From contig CBDVBD010000007.1 in assembly GCA_965372135.1 (NCBI GenBank), positions 1-43,874 of the forward strand: 43,874 nt of DNA, given 5' to 3'. The DNA is from CBDVBD01 sp965372135. GTDB taxonomy: Bacteria; Electryoneota; RPQS01; CBDVBD01. The translations under genes and the position numbers were made by a program. Shown here piece by piece: positions 33,595 to 41,583 of this stretch (position 1 is its first letter; each line of letters begins with the position of its first letter). A model generated the notes under the pieces. That model was not told where the DNA came from and did no database searches. It saw nothing but the letters and a program-made list of their open reading frames with translations.

Positions 33595-35310
33595 TTATCC
33601 TGCGAAAAAATCAGCAATTTCGGTGGCTGACAGGCAATTTAAGACGTGCTTGGCTTCACAACCACCTTTTCGGGCAATTCCCACCCCATAACTCACGTCA
33701 TCCAGCCCGTCCATTTGGTGCGCATCCGGATTAATCGCAATCTTCACCCCCCGTTCCCGTGCCAATGCATGATACCGCCAGTCCAAATCCAACCGGTAAG
33801 GATGAGCATTCAACTCCACCGCAATATCCTTTTCCGCACACTTGTCCAACACCCGCTCCATATCCAATTCATACCCTTCCCGCGCCAACAATAACCGCCC
33901 GGTGGGATGCCCCAAAATCCGTACATGGGGATTATCCAACGCCTTCAATATTCGCGTTGTTGCTTCCTGTTTATCCATCCGGAGCTTGTTATGCACCGAC
34001 GCAATCACAAAATCGAACGACCTTAAAATCTCGTCATCGTAATCCAGACTGCCGTCTATCAACACATCCGCTTCGATCCCCGCGAACACCTTAAACGGTG
34101 CCAGCCGGGCATTCATCCGGTGGATTTCCCTTTGCTGTTCCTGGATTTCTTCCGGCGTCAATCCCCCGGCGTATGCCGCCGCCTGGCTATGATCGGCGAT
34201 TCCTAAATAAGTCCATCCCCGCCCCATCACTGCTTCCGCAAACTGCCTTAAGGTATGATGCCCGTCCGAATAGGTGGTATGGACGTGCAAAATCCCCTGA
34301 ACGTCATCCAACGTTACCAAATCCGGCAACGCATCTTTCTGAGCCAATGCCACCTCAGCATGACCTTCACGCAGTTCCGGCGGTATCCAATGCAGCCCCA
34401 GCACCTCATACACCGTTTCCTCACCCGTCACATTCAACGCGGTCAAATTCTGCATCAGATAAAATCCATCTATCTCCATGCCTTTGGATATTGCCAATTC
34501 CTCAAGTAGTTTCAAGTGGTCTTTACTGCCGGTGGTCTGAACCAATGCCATCCCGAACTGCGACGGCGTACACAAAATCAACTGCACCTTCAAGCCCAGT
34601 TCGCTACGCACCGTCACGGTATCATTGCTGCGTACTTCCACCGTTCCGTTTGGCATCGCCGCCACAAATTTGTCCATAATTGCATCATAATTCGTCGGAT
34701 CCGCCGATGCCAGCAAATCCAAATCCCCCACCGTCTCGCAATGCCTGCGTACCGATCCGGTCACTTCCGCCCACATCACCTGAGGATCATCCTGCAGCAT
34801 GGGCAGCAGCATGCGCACGTGCTGAAACGCCACCGGCAGCCGCCGCCGATCCCTGGTGCGGCGCAGGAATTCCAGCCCTTCTAAGATGCTTTCCTGCATC
34901 TTCGACCCGAATCCCGGAAGCTCCACTAACCGGTTCTCCAGACAGGCATATTCCAACTCTCCCGGTCCGGAAATCCCCAACTGCTCGTACAACGTCTTGA
35001 CCCGCTTCACCCCCAACCCCTGCACCTTTAGCAGCTCCAACAGCCCCGACGGCACCTTCGCTTTCAACTCATCAACCGCCCCAAGCGCACCGGTATCGGC
35101 AATTTCGCCAATCGTTTCCAGCATCCCTTTGCCGATCCCTTTCATCGCACCCAACTCCCCCGATTCAATCGCCTTCTCCACCGGTACGGTCAGACCCAAC
35201 AGCATCCGTGCCGCATTGTGATAAGCTCGCACCTTGAACGGATTCTCTCCCGCCAGTTCCATCAACACCGCGGCTTCTTCCAACACCGCCGCTATTTCTT
35301 TCCCTTCCAT
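33595..35310 (-). CDS. polX: Family X DNA polymerase with PHP domain; altered third catalytic Asp
   Basis: 571 residues with the bacterial PolX layout: N-terminal 8-kDa-like region with helix-hairpin-helix (GELGAMKGIGKGM, 51-63), fingers/palm, then a C-terminal PHP domain. The palm has GSVRRHCETVGDLDLLA with D196 and D198. The position of the third metal aspartate, usually (K/Q)VD in a 'KVDLR' strand, reads LKVQLILC (Q243), which would impair polymerisation. The PHP metal site is intact: LHVHTTYSDG (H342, H344), GIADHSQAA, GHPTGRLL and NPDAHQMDG. These PHP domains have 3'-5' exonuclease or AP-endonuclease activity, so a repair nuclease role could remain. It starts 1 nt after the pfpI-like gene's stop. 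Confidence 0.92.
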   Translation of the reverse strand: MEGKEIAAVLEEAAVLMELAGENPFKVRAYHNAARMLLGLTVPVEKAIESGELGAMKGIGKGMLETIGEIADTGALGAVDELKAKVPSGLLELLKVQGLGVKRVKTLYEQLGISGPGELEYACLENRLVELPGFGSKMQESILEGLEFLRRTRDRRRLPVAFQHVRMLLPMLQDDPQVMWAEVTGSVRRHCETVGDLDLLASADPTNYDAIMDKFVAAMPNGTVEVRSNDTVTVRSELGLKVQLILCTPSQFGMALVQTTGSKDHLKLLEELAISKGMEIDGFYLMQNLTALNVTGEETVYEVLGLHWIPPELREGHAEVALAQKDALPDLVTLDDVQGILHVHTTYSDGHHTLRQFAEAVMGRGWTYLGIADHSQAAAYAGGLTPEEIQEQQREIHRMNARLAPFKVFAGIEADVLIDGSLDYDDEILRSFDFVIASVHNKLRMDKQEATTRILKALDNPHVRILGHPTGRLLLAREGYELDMERVLDKCAEKDIAVELNAHPYRLDLDWRYHALARERGVKIAINPDAHQMDGLDDVSYGVGIARKGGCEAKHVLNCLSATEIADFFAG

Positions 35311-35311
35311 C

Positions 35312-35839
35312 TTATCCTTTCAACAACCGAATCAGTTCCCGGCAAAACGCCGGCAGATCGTCCGGCGTCCGCGACGTAATTAAATTCCCGTCCACCACCA
35401 CTTCCCGGTCCACCCAGTTAGCGCCGGCACAAGTTAAATCATCCTTGATCGCCACATAGGACGTCAACGTTTTGTCCTTGGCAATCCCCGCGGATACCAA
35501 CACCCACCCGGCATGGCAGATCGCCGCCACCGGCTTTCCGGCATCGTTGATTCCCCGTACTAAATCCAATATGTAAGTGTGCTGCCGTAACCGGTCCGGC
35601 GCCCATCCTCCGGGAATCACCACCGCATCGAATTGGTCGGCACTAACTTCCGACGCCATTGTATCCACCGTAATCGGATACCCCCACTTGCCTATGTAAT
35701 CGGGACCGGTGATAGTTCCCACCGTCACCACTTCGGCTCCGGCTTCGGTCAAGCGCAGTTTCGGATACCACACTTCCAAATCCTGGTAATCCGCCTCCAC
35801 CAGAAGCGCTACCCTCTTCCCTTCCAACTCCATTATCAT
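35312..35839 (-). CDS. DJ-1/PfpI-family protein
   Basis: 175 residues with the DJ-1/PfpI fold, ~170 residues being the norm. The nucleophile elbow is AAICHAGWVLVSAG, with Cys in the expected place; VEADYQDLEVWYPKLRL supplies the acidic residue that activates it; and VVIPGGWAPDRLR is the third conserved stretch. Members act as glyoxalase III, deglycase or chaperone-like stress proteins; the old label 'intracellular protease PfpI' is uncertain. ATG at 35839 or 35833 are both possible: GGGAGG lies 3 or 9 nt upstream. It is in the minus-strand operon, 11 nt after the HAD gene. Confidence 0.9.
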   Translation of the reverse strand: MIMELEGKRVALLVEADYQDLEVWYPKLRLTEAGAEVVTVGTITGPDYIGKWGYPITVDTMASEVSADQFDAVVIPGGWAPDRLRQHTYILDLVRGINDAGKPVAAICHAGWVLVSAGIAKDKTLTSYVAIKDDLTCAGANWVDREVVVDGNLITSRTPDDLPAFCRELIRLLKG

Positions 35840-35850
35840 TATCCTCCCTG

Positions 35851-36564
35851 CTAAGAACTCATCACTATGTCCAAAAACCCTTCCGGATCCTCCAGCGTTT
35901 TCAGCGCCACGTCCGGATTGCTTTTCCGTAATTCCTCCACTGAGTACATCCCGGTCGCCACCGCTATTGTCTTAGCGCCGATCGCTTTCCCCGACGATAT
36001 ATCCTTGCCCGTATCCCCAATCACCCAGGTGTTCGACGGCTGAAACTCCGTATTCCAATGCTTGCGAGCTCGTTCCACGGCAATTTTCAGCACTTCCACC
36101 CGATCTTCCGCATCGCTGCCGAATCCCCCCACCGGGAAATAATGATCCACCCCATGAAACTTCAACTTCTCCCGCCCGGAGATTTCCAAATTCCCGGTCC
36201 CCAACGCCATCGCTACCCGGTCATCCTGGGACAACATCGCCAATAATTCCCTCACACCCGGTAGCAACCTGGCGCTGGGAGTATTCTGAAGTTCCTCCCG
36301 AACCAAAGGGAAATACCGTTCCTGGAATTCCTGAAACAGCCTGGGAAAATCAGTGGTTTGGATACCGCCGGATTTAAGCATTTCCCGGAAAATCTGAGCG
36401 TCCGTCATCCCATACGGTTGTTTGACACCCGGTCCCACATCGACACCGGTCAACCCGACAAACGCCGCCCCCAGAGCTCTTCCCGAGGCGCCGCCGCTTA
36501 ATGTCAGGGTCCCGTCGATATCAAAGATCAATAATACCTTAGGTTTCAATCCGCTGCCCGTCAT
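35851..36564 (-). CDS. HAD-superfamily phosphatase
   Basis: 237 residues of haloacid-dehalogenase type I (phosphoglycolate-phosphatase-like). Motif I is FDIDGTLTLSGG with the nucleophile and acid Asp; motif II is ALGTGN; a motif III Lys lies in SGREKLKFHG; motif IV is VIGDTGKDISSGKAIG. A helical cap (about 35-95) is present. The ATG at 36564 is set by a 4-bp ATGA overlap with tldE; starting at 36624 would add an unlikely 20-residue extension. The substrate cannot be read from sequence. Confidence 0.9.
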   Translation of the reverse strand: MTGSGLKPKVLLIFDIDGTLTLSGGASGRALGAAFVGLTGVDVGPGVKQPYGMTDAQIFREMLKSGGIQTTDFPRLFQEFQERYFPLVREELQNTPSARLLPGVRELLAMLSQDDRVAMALGTGNLEISGREKLKFHGVDHYFPVGGFGSDAEDRVEVLKIAVERARKHWNTEFQPSNTWVIGDTGKDISSGKAIGAKTIAVATGMYSVEELRKSNPDVALKTLEDPEGFLDIVMSS

Positions 36565-37913
36565 TTCCCACCAATCATCATTTCGCACACTTTGAATGTA
36601 GGCGACGCCACCGTGGACCGCCATTCCAAATCATCCGCCACCTGATCGATATCCCGCCACAAATCCTTCAGATTCCCGGCAATGGTAATCCCCTCCACCG
36701 GATACGCCAACTCCCCGTTTTCAATCCACAAACCGCTGGCGCCCCACGACACATCCCCGGTCACCAGATTGACACCGCTGCCCATAATCCTGGTCAAAAA
36801 CAACCCATTCTCGACCGATCCAATCAGCGTTTCCCGGCTGACATCTCCCGGTGCAATATACAGATTCATCGGTCCCACTCCAGGCAGCGAACCATAGGAA
36901 CGATGCGCATTTCCGGTGGGCTCCGCCCCGGACAATCTGGCGCCGCGCACATCATACAAATATTGCGTCAGTTTTCCCTTATCCACCAGCACCTTCTTTG
37001 TCACCGGAATCCCCTCATCATCCACCGCCTGCGAGCCCAGTTTCCGCGGCATCTGCCCGTCATCGATCACCGTAACCAGCTTCGAGGCAATCCGCTTCCC
37101 CAATTGATCCAGCAGATAGCTGGCACGCTTCCGAACCATTTCTCCGTTCATCGCGGAAAACAACACCCCGAGAACCTGCGATGCCACCGGAGCCTCAAAT
37201 ATCACCGGCGCCTTGACCGTAGCCACCTGCTGCGCCCCCAACATCTGCACCGCTCGCCTGCCCGCCTCCGCCCCCACTTCTTGCACGGAATCCAAATCGT
37301 CCTGATGCCGCGCCTGCGACCACCACCAACCCCGCTGCATCTGACCATCCTCTTCCGCAACCGCCTGCCCCACAATCGCCACTCCCGTCCCCCGGAACCC
37401 ATGCGACAATCCTAATGTGTTCGCAATCACCACTTCTTCGTCGCTGTCACTCCAATCAGCTCCCCCGGACCGTCGAATCCGGGGATCCGCCGACAGCATG
37501 GCACTCTCCAATTCCAACGCCCGGTTGATTTTATCCTCTACCGAAATCTTCGCTAAACCGTCATCCACCAAATCCAAATCGTCCCCGGGCGGTATCACCG
37601 TTTCCCATAATCCATGTCCCGGGTCCTCCGATGCTTCTTTCGCCAACGCCACTGCCTGCTCCACCACCGACGTCAATGACGTTTCCGCCACATCACAGGT
37701 ATGCGCAAATCCCAGCCTGCCGTCCTGAATCACTCGTACCCCAAGACCTCGGGTCACCTTCCGGCGCACCGTCTCCACTTCCCGTTCCCGGACGGTAACC
37801 CTGTCCTCCTGGGTGCGCCGGGCGAAAACATCTGCGGTTTTGATTCCCCGCTTCTTTAGCTCTTTCAACACAAACTGCGTAATATCAATAAGTTCCGAAT
37901 TATTGCCCTGCAT
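36561..37913 (-). CDS. pmbA: TldE/PmbA-like subunit of the TldD/TldE protease
   Basis: 450 residues of the TldD/PmbA family. It lacks the HExxxH metal motif of its partner, as expected of the TldE subunit, which forms a heterodimer with TldD. Recognisable are FARRTQEDRVTVRERE, RGLGVRVIQDGRLGFA, IGKRIASK-like LDQLGKRIASKLVTVIDDG, and the C-terminal PVEGITIAGNLKDLWRDI. The complex cleaves flexible peptides: microcin B17 leader, antitoxin CcdA, and RiPP leaders in E. coli; here the substrate is unknown. It lies 43 nt after tldD and overlaps the HAD gene by 4 bp. Confidence 0.94.
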   Translation of the reverse strand: MQGNNSELIDITQFVLKELKKRGIKTADVFARRTQEDRVTVREREVETVRRKVTRGLGVRVIQDGRLGFAHTCDVAETSLTSVVEQAVALAKEASEDPGHGLWETVIPPGDDLDLVDDGLAKISVEDKINRALELESAMLSADPRIRRSGGADWSDSDEEVVIANTLGLSHGFRGTGVAIVGQAVAEEDGQMQRGWWWSQARHQDDLDSVQEVGAEAGRRAVQMLGAQQVATVKAPVIFEAPVASQVLGVLFSAMNGEMVRKRASYLLDQLGKRIASKLVTVIDDGQMPRKLGSQAVDDEGIPVTKKVLVDKGKLTQYLYDVRGARLSGAEPTGNAHRSYGSLPGVGPMNLYIAPGDVSRETLIGSVENGLFLTRIMGSGVNLVTGDVSWGASGLWIENGELAYPVEGITIAGNLKDLWRDIDQVADDLEWRSTVASPTFKVCEMMIGGK

Positions 37914-37956
37914 AAATTTCCCGTTTGTTAAACTCGTTTATTAAATGTGAATGCCA

Positions 37957-39393
37957 TCATACCAATGCCGATCCCGCAATCGCGGTACCGCCCACTGTGA
38001 TTTCCCGAATCCGTAAATGCGGCTGTCCCACACCCACAGGAACATGCTGCCCTCCCTTTCCACACATACCCAATCCCGGATCCAACTCCAGATCGGATCC
38101 CACCATATCCACCTGCTTCAACACCTCCGGTCCGTTCCCGATCAAGGTTGCCCCCTTCACCGGTGCGGTGGGTTTCCCGTTCTCTATCAGATACCCTTCC
38201 GTCACATTGAACACAAACTGCCCCGATGCGGTGTCCACCTGCCCACCGCCGAATTTTACCGCGTAGAATCCCTTCTTGACCGACTGCATTATTTCCTCCG
38301 GATCGGTATCTCCCGCCTCCAGAAACGTATTACTCATCCGGGGAATCGGCGGATGTAAGTAAGTCTCACGCCTGCCGTTACCGGTCAACGGCAAACCCAT
38401 CAATGTCGCGTTCAACCGGTCGGTCATAAAAGTCCGCAATATCCCTTTTTCGATCAGCACCGTGCGCTGGGCTTCCGTGCCTTCGTCATCCAATCCAAAC
38501 GATCCCCGGTGTCCCGACATGGTTCCGTCGTCCACCACCGTACACAATTCCGATGCCACCTGTTCCCCAATCTTCCCCGCATACATGGTGATGCCTTTTC
38601 GAGCGGCATCGGCTTCCAACCCATGCCCCACCGCTTCGTGCAGCAGCACTCCCGCCCATCCGTTTGCCATCACCACCATCTGCGGACCGGCAGGCGCATC
38701 CTGGGAATCCAGCATGGTCACTGCCTGGCGCACCGCTGTCCGGCCCACTTCCTCTGGATCAACCCGGTCGAACAACTCAAATCCCATCTGGGCGCCGGCA
38801 CCATGAGATCCTGCTTCCCGGCGTCCATTGGCTTCCACAACCACATTCACCATCAGCCGCAGAATCTGTCCACAGTCTTCCACCCACAACCCTTCCGAAT
38901 TGCAGATCATCAATTCCCGCTTGACGTCTCGGTAGTGCACATTCACCAACACGATCCGGGAATCCTCAGCCCGAGCTGCTGCATCCGCCCGCGATAACAG
39001 CGCGGTTTTCCTTGATATCGGAATACCCTCACAATCCTGCTCCACCGGGGATTGCACCGGACATTTAGTCGCAGAATCAGGCAGCGCCGCCGAAACATCT
39101 CCACCGGAGGAATCCGCGATGCGACTGGCGGTATCAGCGGCAGCTAACAGTGTATCCTTTGACAACTCATCCGATGCCGCATATCCGGTGCGTTCCCCCT
39201 TAATCACTCGAATACCGGCACCCAACCGCACCCCGCTTTCCGCCTCCCGAATTCGCCCTTCTTCGAACACCGCACCGGTGGTGGTCAATCGCTGCACATA
39301 CAGTTCCGCGAAATCCCCGCCCCGAGACAACGCAGCCTGGATCACCGACTGCGCCATTTCCTGATCTAAAAACGAATAATATCCTTCCGGCAA
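37957..39393 (-). CDS. tldD: TldD metalloprotease subunit
   Basis: 478 residues, about the size of E. coli TldD (481). The metal motif is H252-E253-AVG-H257 in LHEAVGHGLEAD, and the third ligand Cys lies in GLGMCGKGGQ near residue 446. Other family blocks are GVRLGAGIRVIKGERTGYA and SELCTVVDDGTMSGHRGSF. The start is a TTG with AGGAGG 9 nt upstream, and a promoter precedes it. It heads the long minus-strand gene run. With the following pmbA it makes the complete TldD/E protease. Confidence 0.95.
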   Translation of the reverse strand: MPEGYYSFLDQEMAQSVIQAALSRGGDFAELYVQRLTTTGAVFEEGRIREAESGVRLGAGIRVIKGERTGYAASDELSKDTLLAAADTASRIADSSGGDVSAALPDSATKCPVQSPVEQDCEGIPISRKTALLSRADAAARAEDSRIVLVNVHYRDVKRELMICNSEGLWVEDCGQILRLMVNVVVEANGRREAGSHGAGAQMGFELFDRVDPEEVGRTAVRQAVTMLDSQDAPAGPQMVVMANGWAGVLLHEAVGHGLEADAARKGITMYAGKIGEQVASELCTVVDDGTMSGHRGSFGLDDEGTEAQRTVLIEKGILRTFMTDRLNATLMGLPLTGNGRRETYLHPPIPRMSNTFLEAGDTDPEEIMQSVKKGFYAVKFGGGQVDTASGQFVFNVTEGYLIENGKPTAPVKGATLIGNGPEVLKQVDMVGSDLELDPGLGMCGKGGQHVPVGVGQPHLRIREITVGGTAIAGSALV

Positions 39394-39436
39394 ATCCTGC
39401 GTCCTCCTAAATGTTATCGTAGTTGCTAAAACTTAG

Positions 39437-39465
39437 AATATACGAAATTTAATTACTGCAATCAA
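39437..39465 (-). promoter_or_regulatory. Predicted promoter of tldD and the long minus-strand cluster
   Basis: On the minus strand TTGATT (39465-39460), a 17-nt spacer and TATATT (39442-39437). The -10 is preceded by TTCG. It lies about 44 nt upstream of tldD. In the 308-nt gap 39394-39701 I see this promoter, the palindrome at 39590 and the hairpin at 39616, and no gene. Confidence 0.65.
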
Positions 39466-39589
39466 CTCTAACTATCTGAATTTTCCCTATGAATCGTGCT
39501 ACCACCTCTCCGCAGTTGGCAGTTTTTTTGTTCGGATTCCGCATGTACCCAACACAAACCCTGTCCGGCGCCCGACGGACTACAAGCTG

Positions 39590-39604
39590 TTGTGATAATC
39601 ACAA
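39590..39604. promoter_or_regulatory. TTGTGAT-A-ATCACAA palindrome
   Basis: A perfect 7+1+7 palindrome in the gap upstream of tldD, sharing the GTGAT-N-ATCAC core with 4307-4317. It resembles a CRP/FNR-type half-site pair but the arms are too close for those. It could be an operator or part of a terminator region. Confidence 0.4.
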
Positions 39605-39615
39605 TCCCCTAAACA

Positions 39616-39670
39616 TTTTCGTGCTGTCAGGTGGGGAATCGTGATTCGTTGACACCTGACAGCACGGAAA
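39616..39670. repeat. Long nested hairpin downstream of the phoU-like gene
   Basis: CGTGCTGTCAGGTG (39620-39633) pairs perfectly with CACCTGACAGCACG (39653-39666), with three further T-A pairs beyond a G-T. The 19-nt loop holds a second small palindrome, GAATC-GT-GATTC (39636-39647). No T-run follows, so it may terminate only partly, or be a structural element. Confidence 0.6.
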
Positions 39671-39701
39671 CAAATATCGAACTCCCGCACTATTTAGATT
39701 A

Positions 39702-40367
39702 TTAATCATCACCGGTGGGACCGCCGTGCCCGATCAAATCGAACGGATTGACCACCGCGGACGCAATATTGAACAGGTGCGCACTCACCCGCTTAAAATA
39801 CCGTGTCGCCAGCACCGAAACCACCGCATCACGAGAACCAACCGTATCCGACTCGGTAACCTGCTTGATAAAGGCGTCGCAATCCTTTTTCAGCGAGTTA
39901 TGCTCATCCATCACCCGCTTGCCGGGTTCAGGTTCGCCCTGAAAAAACGCAACCTGGGCGTCGTGGAACATCCCATGCACCCGGTCGTAAAATGCCGTGG
40001 CTTCGTGATGAGCCTCACTGGTGCGAAACGGTGCTCCATGCAAATCAACCAGCTCGAAAATATTCTTGGAATAATCACCGATCCGTTCGATGTGAACAAT
40101 CACACCAGTCATTATCAACGCGGATAACACGTCCTCCCTGGGGTTAATTGTCAAATGCTCGAGCACGTTTCGCCGCACCTTGATATCGTGCTGGTTGATT
40201 TCCTGATCCCGTTGATAAATATCATAGGTTAGGCTTTTATCATTCAGGAAATGCTCCGACACATCCACAAACAAGGTGTGCGTCAACTTGAACATGTTTT
40301 CCATATGGTCCAACGCCTGCTTCATCAAGCTCTGCCTGGTCCATAAGTTTAAGAATTTTTTGAACAT
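39702..40367 (-). CDS. PhoU-domain protein
   Basis: 221 residues, nearly all helical, with the PhoU three-helix pattern: LDHMENMFKLTHTLFVDV, RDQEINQHDIKVRRNVLEHL with the E-x3-D core, VIVHIERIGDYSKNIFEL, and a second half that repeats the same plan. PhoU proteins bind metal clusters and modulate phosphate transporters. The start is ATG 40367 with GGGGGAGG 5 nt upstream; an ORF extension to 40472 lies inside the neighbour. It begins 2 nt after the stop of the Na/phosphate cotransporter, so the two are co-translated and very likely act together. Confidence 0.85.
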   Translation of the reverse strand: MFKKFLNLWTRQSLMKQALDHMENMFKLTHTLFVDVSEHFLNDKSLTYDIYQRDQEINQHDIKVRRNVLEHLTINPREDVLSALIMTGVIVHIERIGDYSKNIFELVDLHGAPFRTSEAHHEATAFYDRVHGMFHDAQVAFFQGEPEPGKRVMDEHNSLKKDCDAFIKQVTESDTVGSRDAVVSVLATRYFKRVSAHLFNIASAVVNPFDLIGHGGPTGDD

Positions 40368-40369
40368 TA

Positions 40370-41476
40370 CTACCTCCCCCCGCCGAACAAGAAAATCAAT
40401 GTCAGCGGGATTATGAAAAACACAAACAAAATATATGCAATCGGGTAAAACTTGTTTTTGTACGCCAACCAACCTAACCAGCGGCTGATGGCAATCGGGA
40501 TTGCCTTCAACGGATAGAAGATTACAATCCCGGTTACGTTAAAGTAAAAATGCGCCAATGCGACTGTGATAGCGGCTGGATTTTGGGTCACCAATGAAGC
40601 CAACAAGGCGGTAACTGTGGTTCCTACATTGGCTCCCAACAGGAACGGAAATACAGCAGGCAGCGAAAACAATCCGCCGGCAATCAATGGAACCACCAAC
40701 GAAGTAGTAATGGAACTACTCTGCACGATTGCTGTGATGACCATCCCCAACAAAATCGACAATATAGGCCACTTCAACATAAAACGATCCAGCACATTCT
40801 CAACTCGCTTCATCAAAATCCCCCGCAGGACTTTGACCATCATCGCCAGAGTAAAGAACAACACCGCCAATGACAACACCAGCATCACAATTCCCGGTCC
40901 GGGAAATGGCAAAATGCCCTTGGTAACTTCCATTATTACATGTACTACCGGCTTTACCGCAGCATTCAAGGGGCTGATTGCGGTAAATCCACCCATTCCT
41001 TCGAAAATCTTCTCCGTGCCGGATGCTAAGTATTCCAGGAAATGGGTGGACAGCTCAATTGGCAGCAGTACCGCCACCGCCAACACGTTGAAAATATCGT
41101 GCAGAATAGCTCCACTGAAGGCGCGTTGGAATTCAGCTTTTCGTGTGATGTGTCCCAGAGACACCAAGGTATTCGTGACCGAGGTGCCAATGTTGGCGCC
41201 CATTACAATCGGGATTGCTGCTGTTAGTGGTATCGCTCCAGCCGCCACCATCCCCACTAAAATCGAGGTAGTGAGCGATGAACTCTGGACTAAACTGGTC
41301 GTTAAAATCCCAACAAACAACCCGACAAAAGGGTTGGCAGTGGTTCGAATCAGCATCTCCGCTAAATCGCTCCCAAAGTACTTGAATCCGACGCCAATCC
41401 CTTTGATGGCGAAGAAAAATAAGTACAACAAACACATTATTTTAATAATCGTGGTTGCGTATTTTAACCACTTCAT
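40370..41476 (-). CDS. Na/Pi-cotransporter family protein (NptA/PhoU-partner type)
   Basis: 368 residues, about 8-9 membrane helices in two inverted halves. Each half carries the family motif: VQSSSLTTSILV (QSSS at 64-67) and VQSSSITTSLVV (QSSS at 252-255), each followed by a GANIGTS / GANVGTT block. These line the sodium and phosphate path. Bacterial members import or export phosphate; YjbB-like proteins export it. Here PhoU is a separate gene rather than a fused domain. A GGAGAG ribosome site precedes the ATG. No Pho-box-like repeat was recognised upstream. Confidence 0.92.
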   Translation of the reverse strand: MKWLKYATTIIKIMCLLYLFFFAIKGIGVGFKYFGSDLAEMLIRTTANPFVGLFVGILTTSLVQSSSLTTSILVGMVAAGAIPLTAAIPIVMGANIGTSVTNTLVSLGHITRKAEFQRAFSGAILHDIFNVLAVAVLLPIELSTHFLEYLASGTEKIFEGMGGFTAISPLNAAVKPVVHVIMEVTKGILPFPGPGIVMLVLSLAVLFFTLAMMVKVLRGILMKRVENVLDRFMLKWPILSILLGMVITAIVQSSSITTSLVVPLIAGGLFSLPAVFPFLLGANVGTTVTALLASLVTQNPAAITVALAHFYFNVTGIVIFYPLKAIPIAISRWLGWLAYKNKFYPIAYILFVFFIIPLTLIFLFGGGR

Positions 41477-41583
41477 AAGTGCTCTCTCCGGGTGTAGGTT
41501 TCTTAACCGATTTGCACCGATTGCTCACATAGTAAAATAGGGTTTGGAGATGATTTTGAGAGAACTATCTACTTTCTATTTGT

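Noticed and set aside
25490..39393. A RiPP biosynthesis cluster (TldD/E plus radical SAM)
   Set aside because: No precursor peptide, recognition-element protein or dedicated exporter is visible; the radical SAM protein is the COG0731-like type, and the neighbours are housekeeping genes.
39590..39604. A CRP/FNR operator
   Set aside because: The arms are TTGTGA and TCACAA, but the spacer is 3 nt where CRP and FNR sites have 4-6; kept only as an unassigned palindrome.
40566..41540. A 324-codon plus-strand open frame opposite the Na/phosphate cotransporter
   Set aside because: The minus strand carries the QSSS motifs and membrane helices; the plus-strand reading shows no domain.
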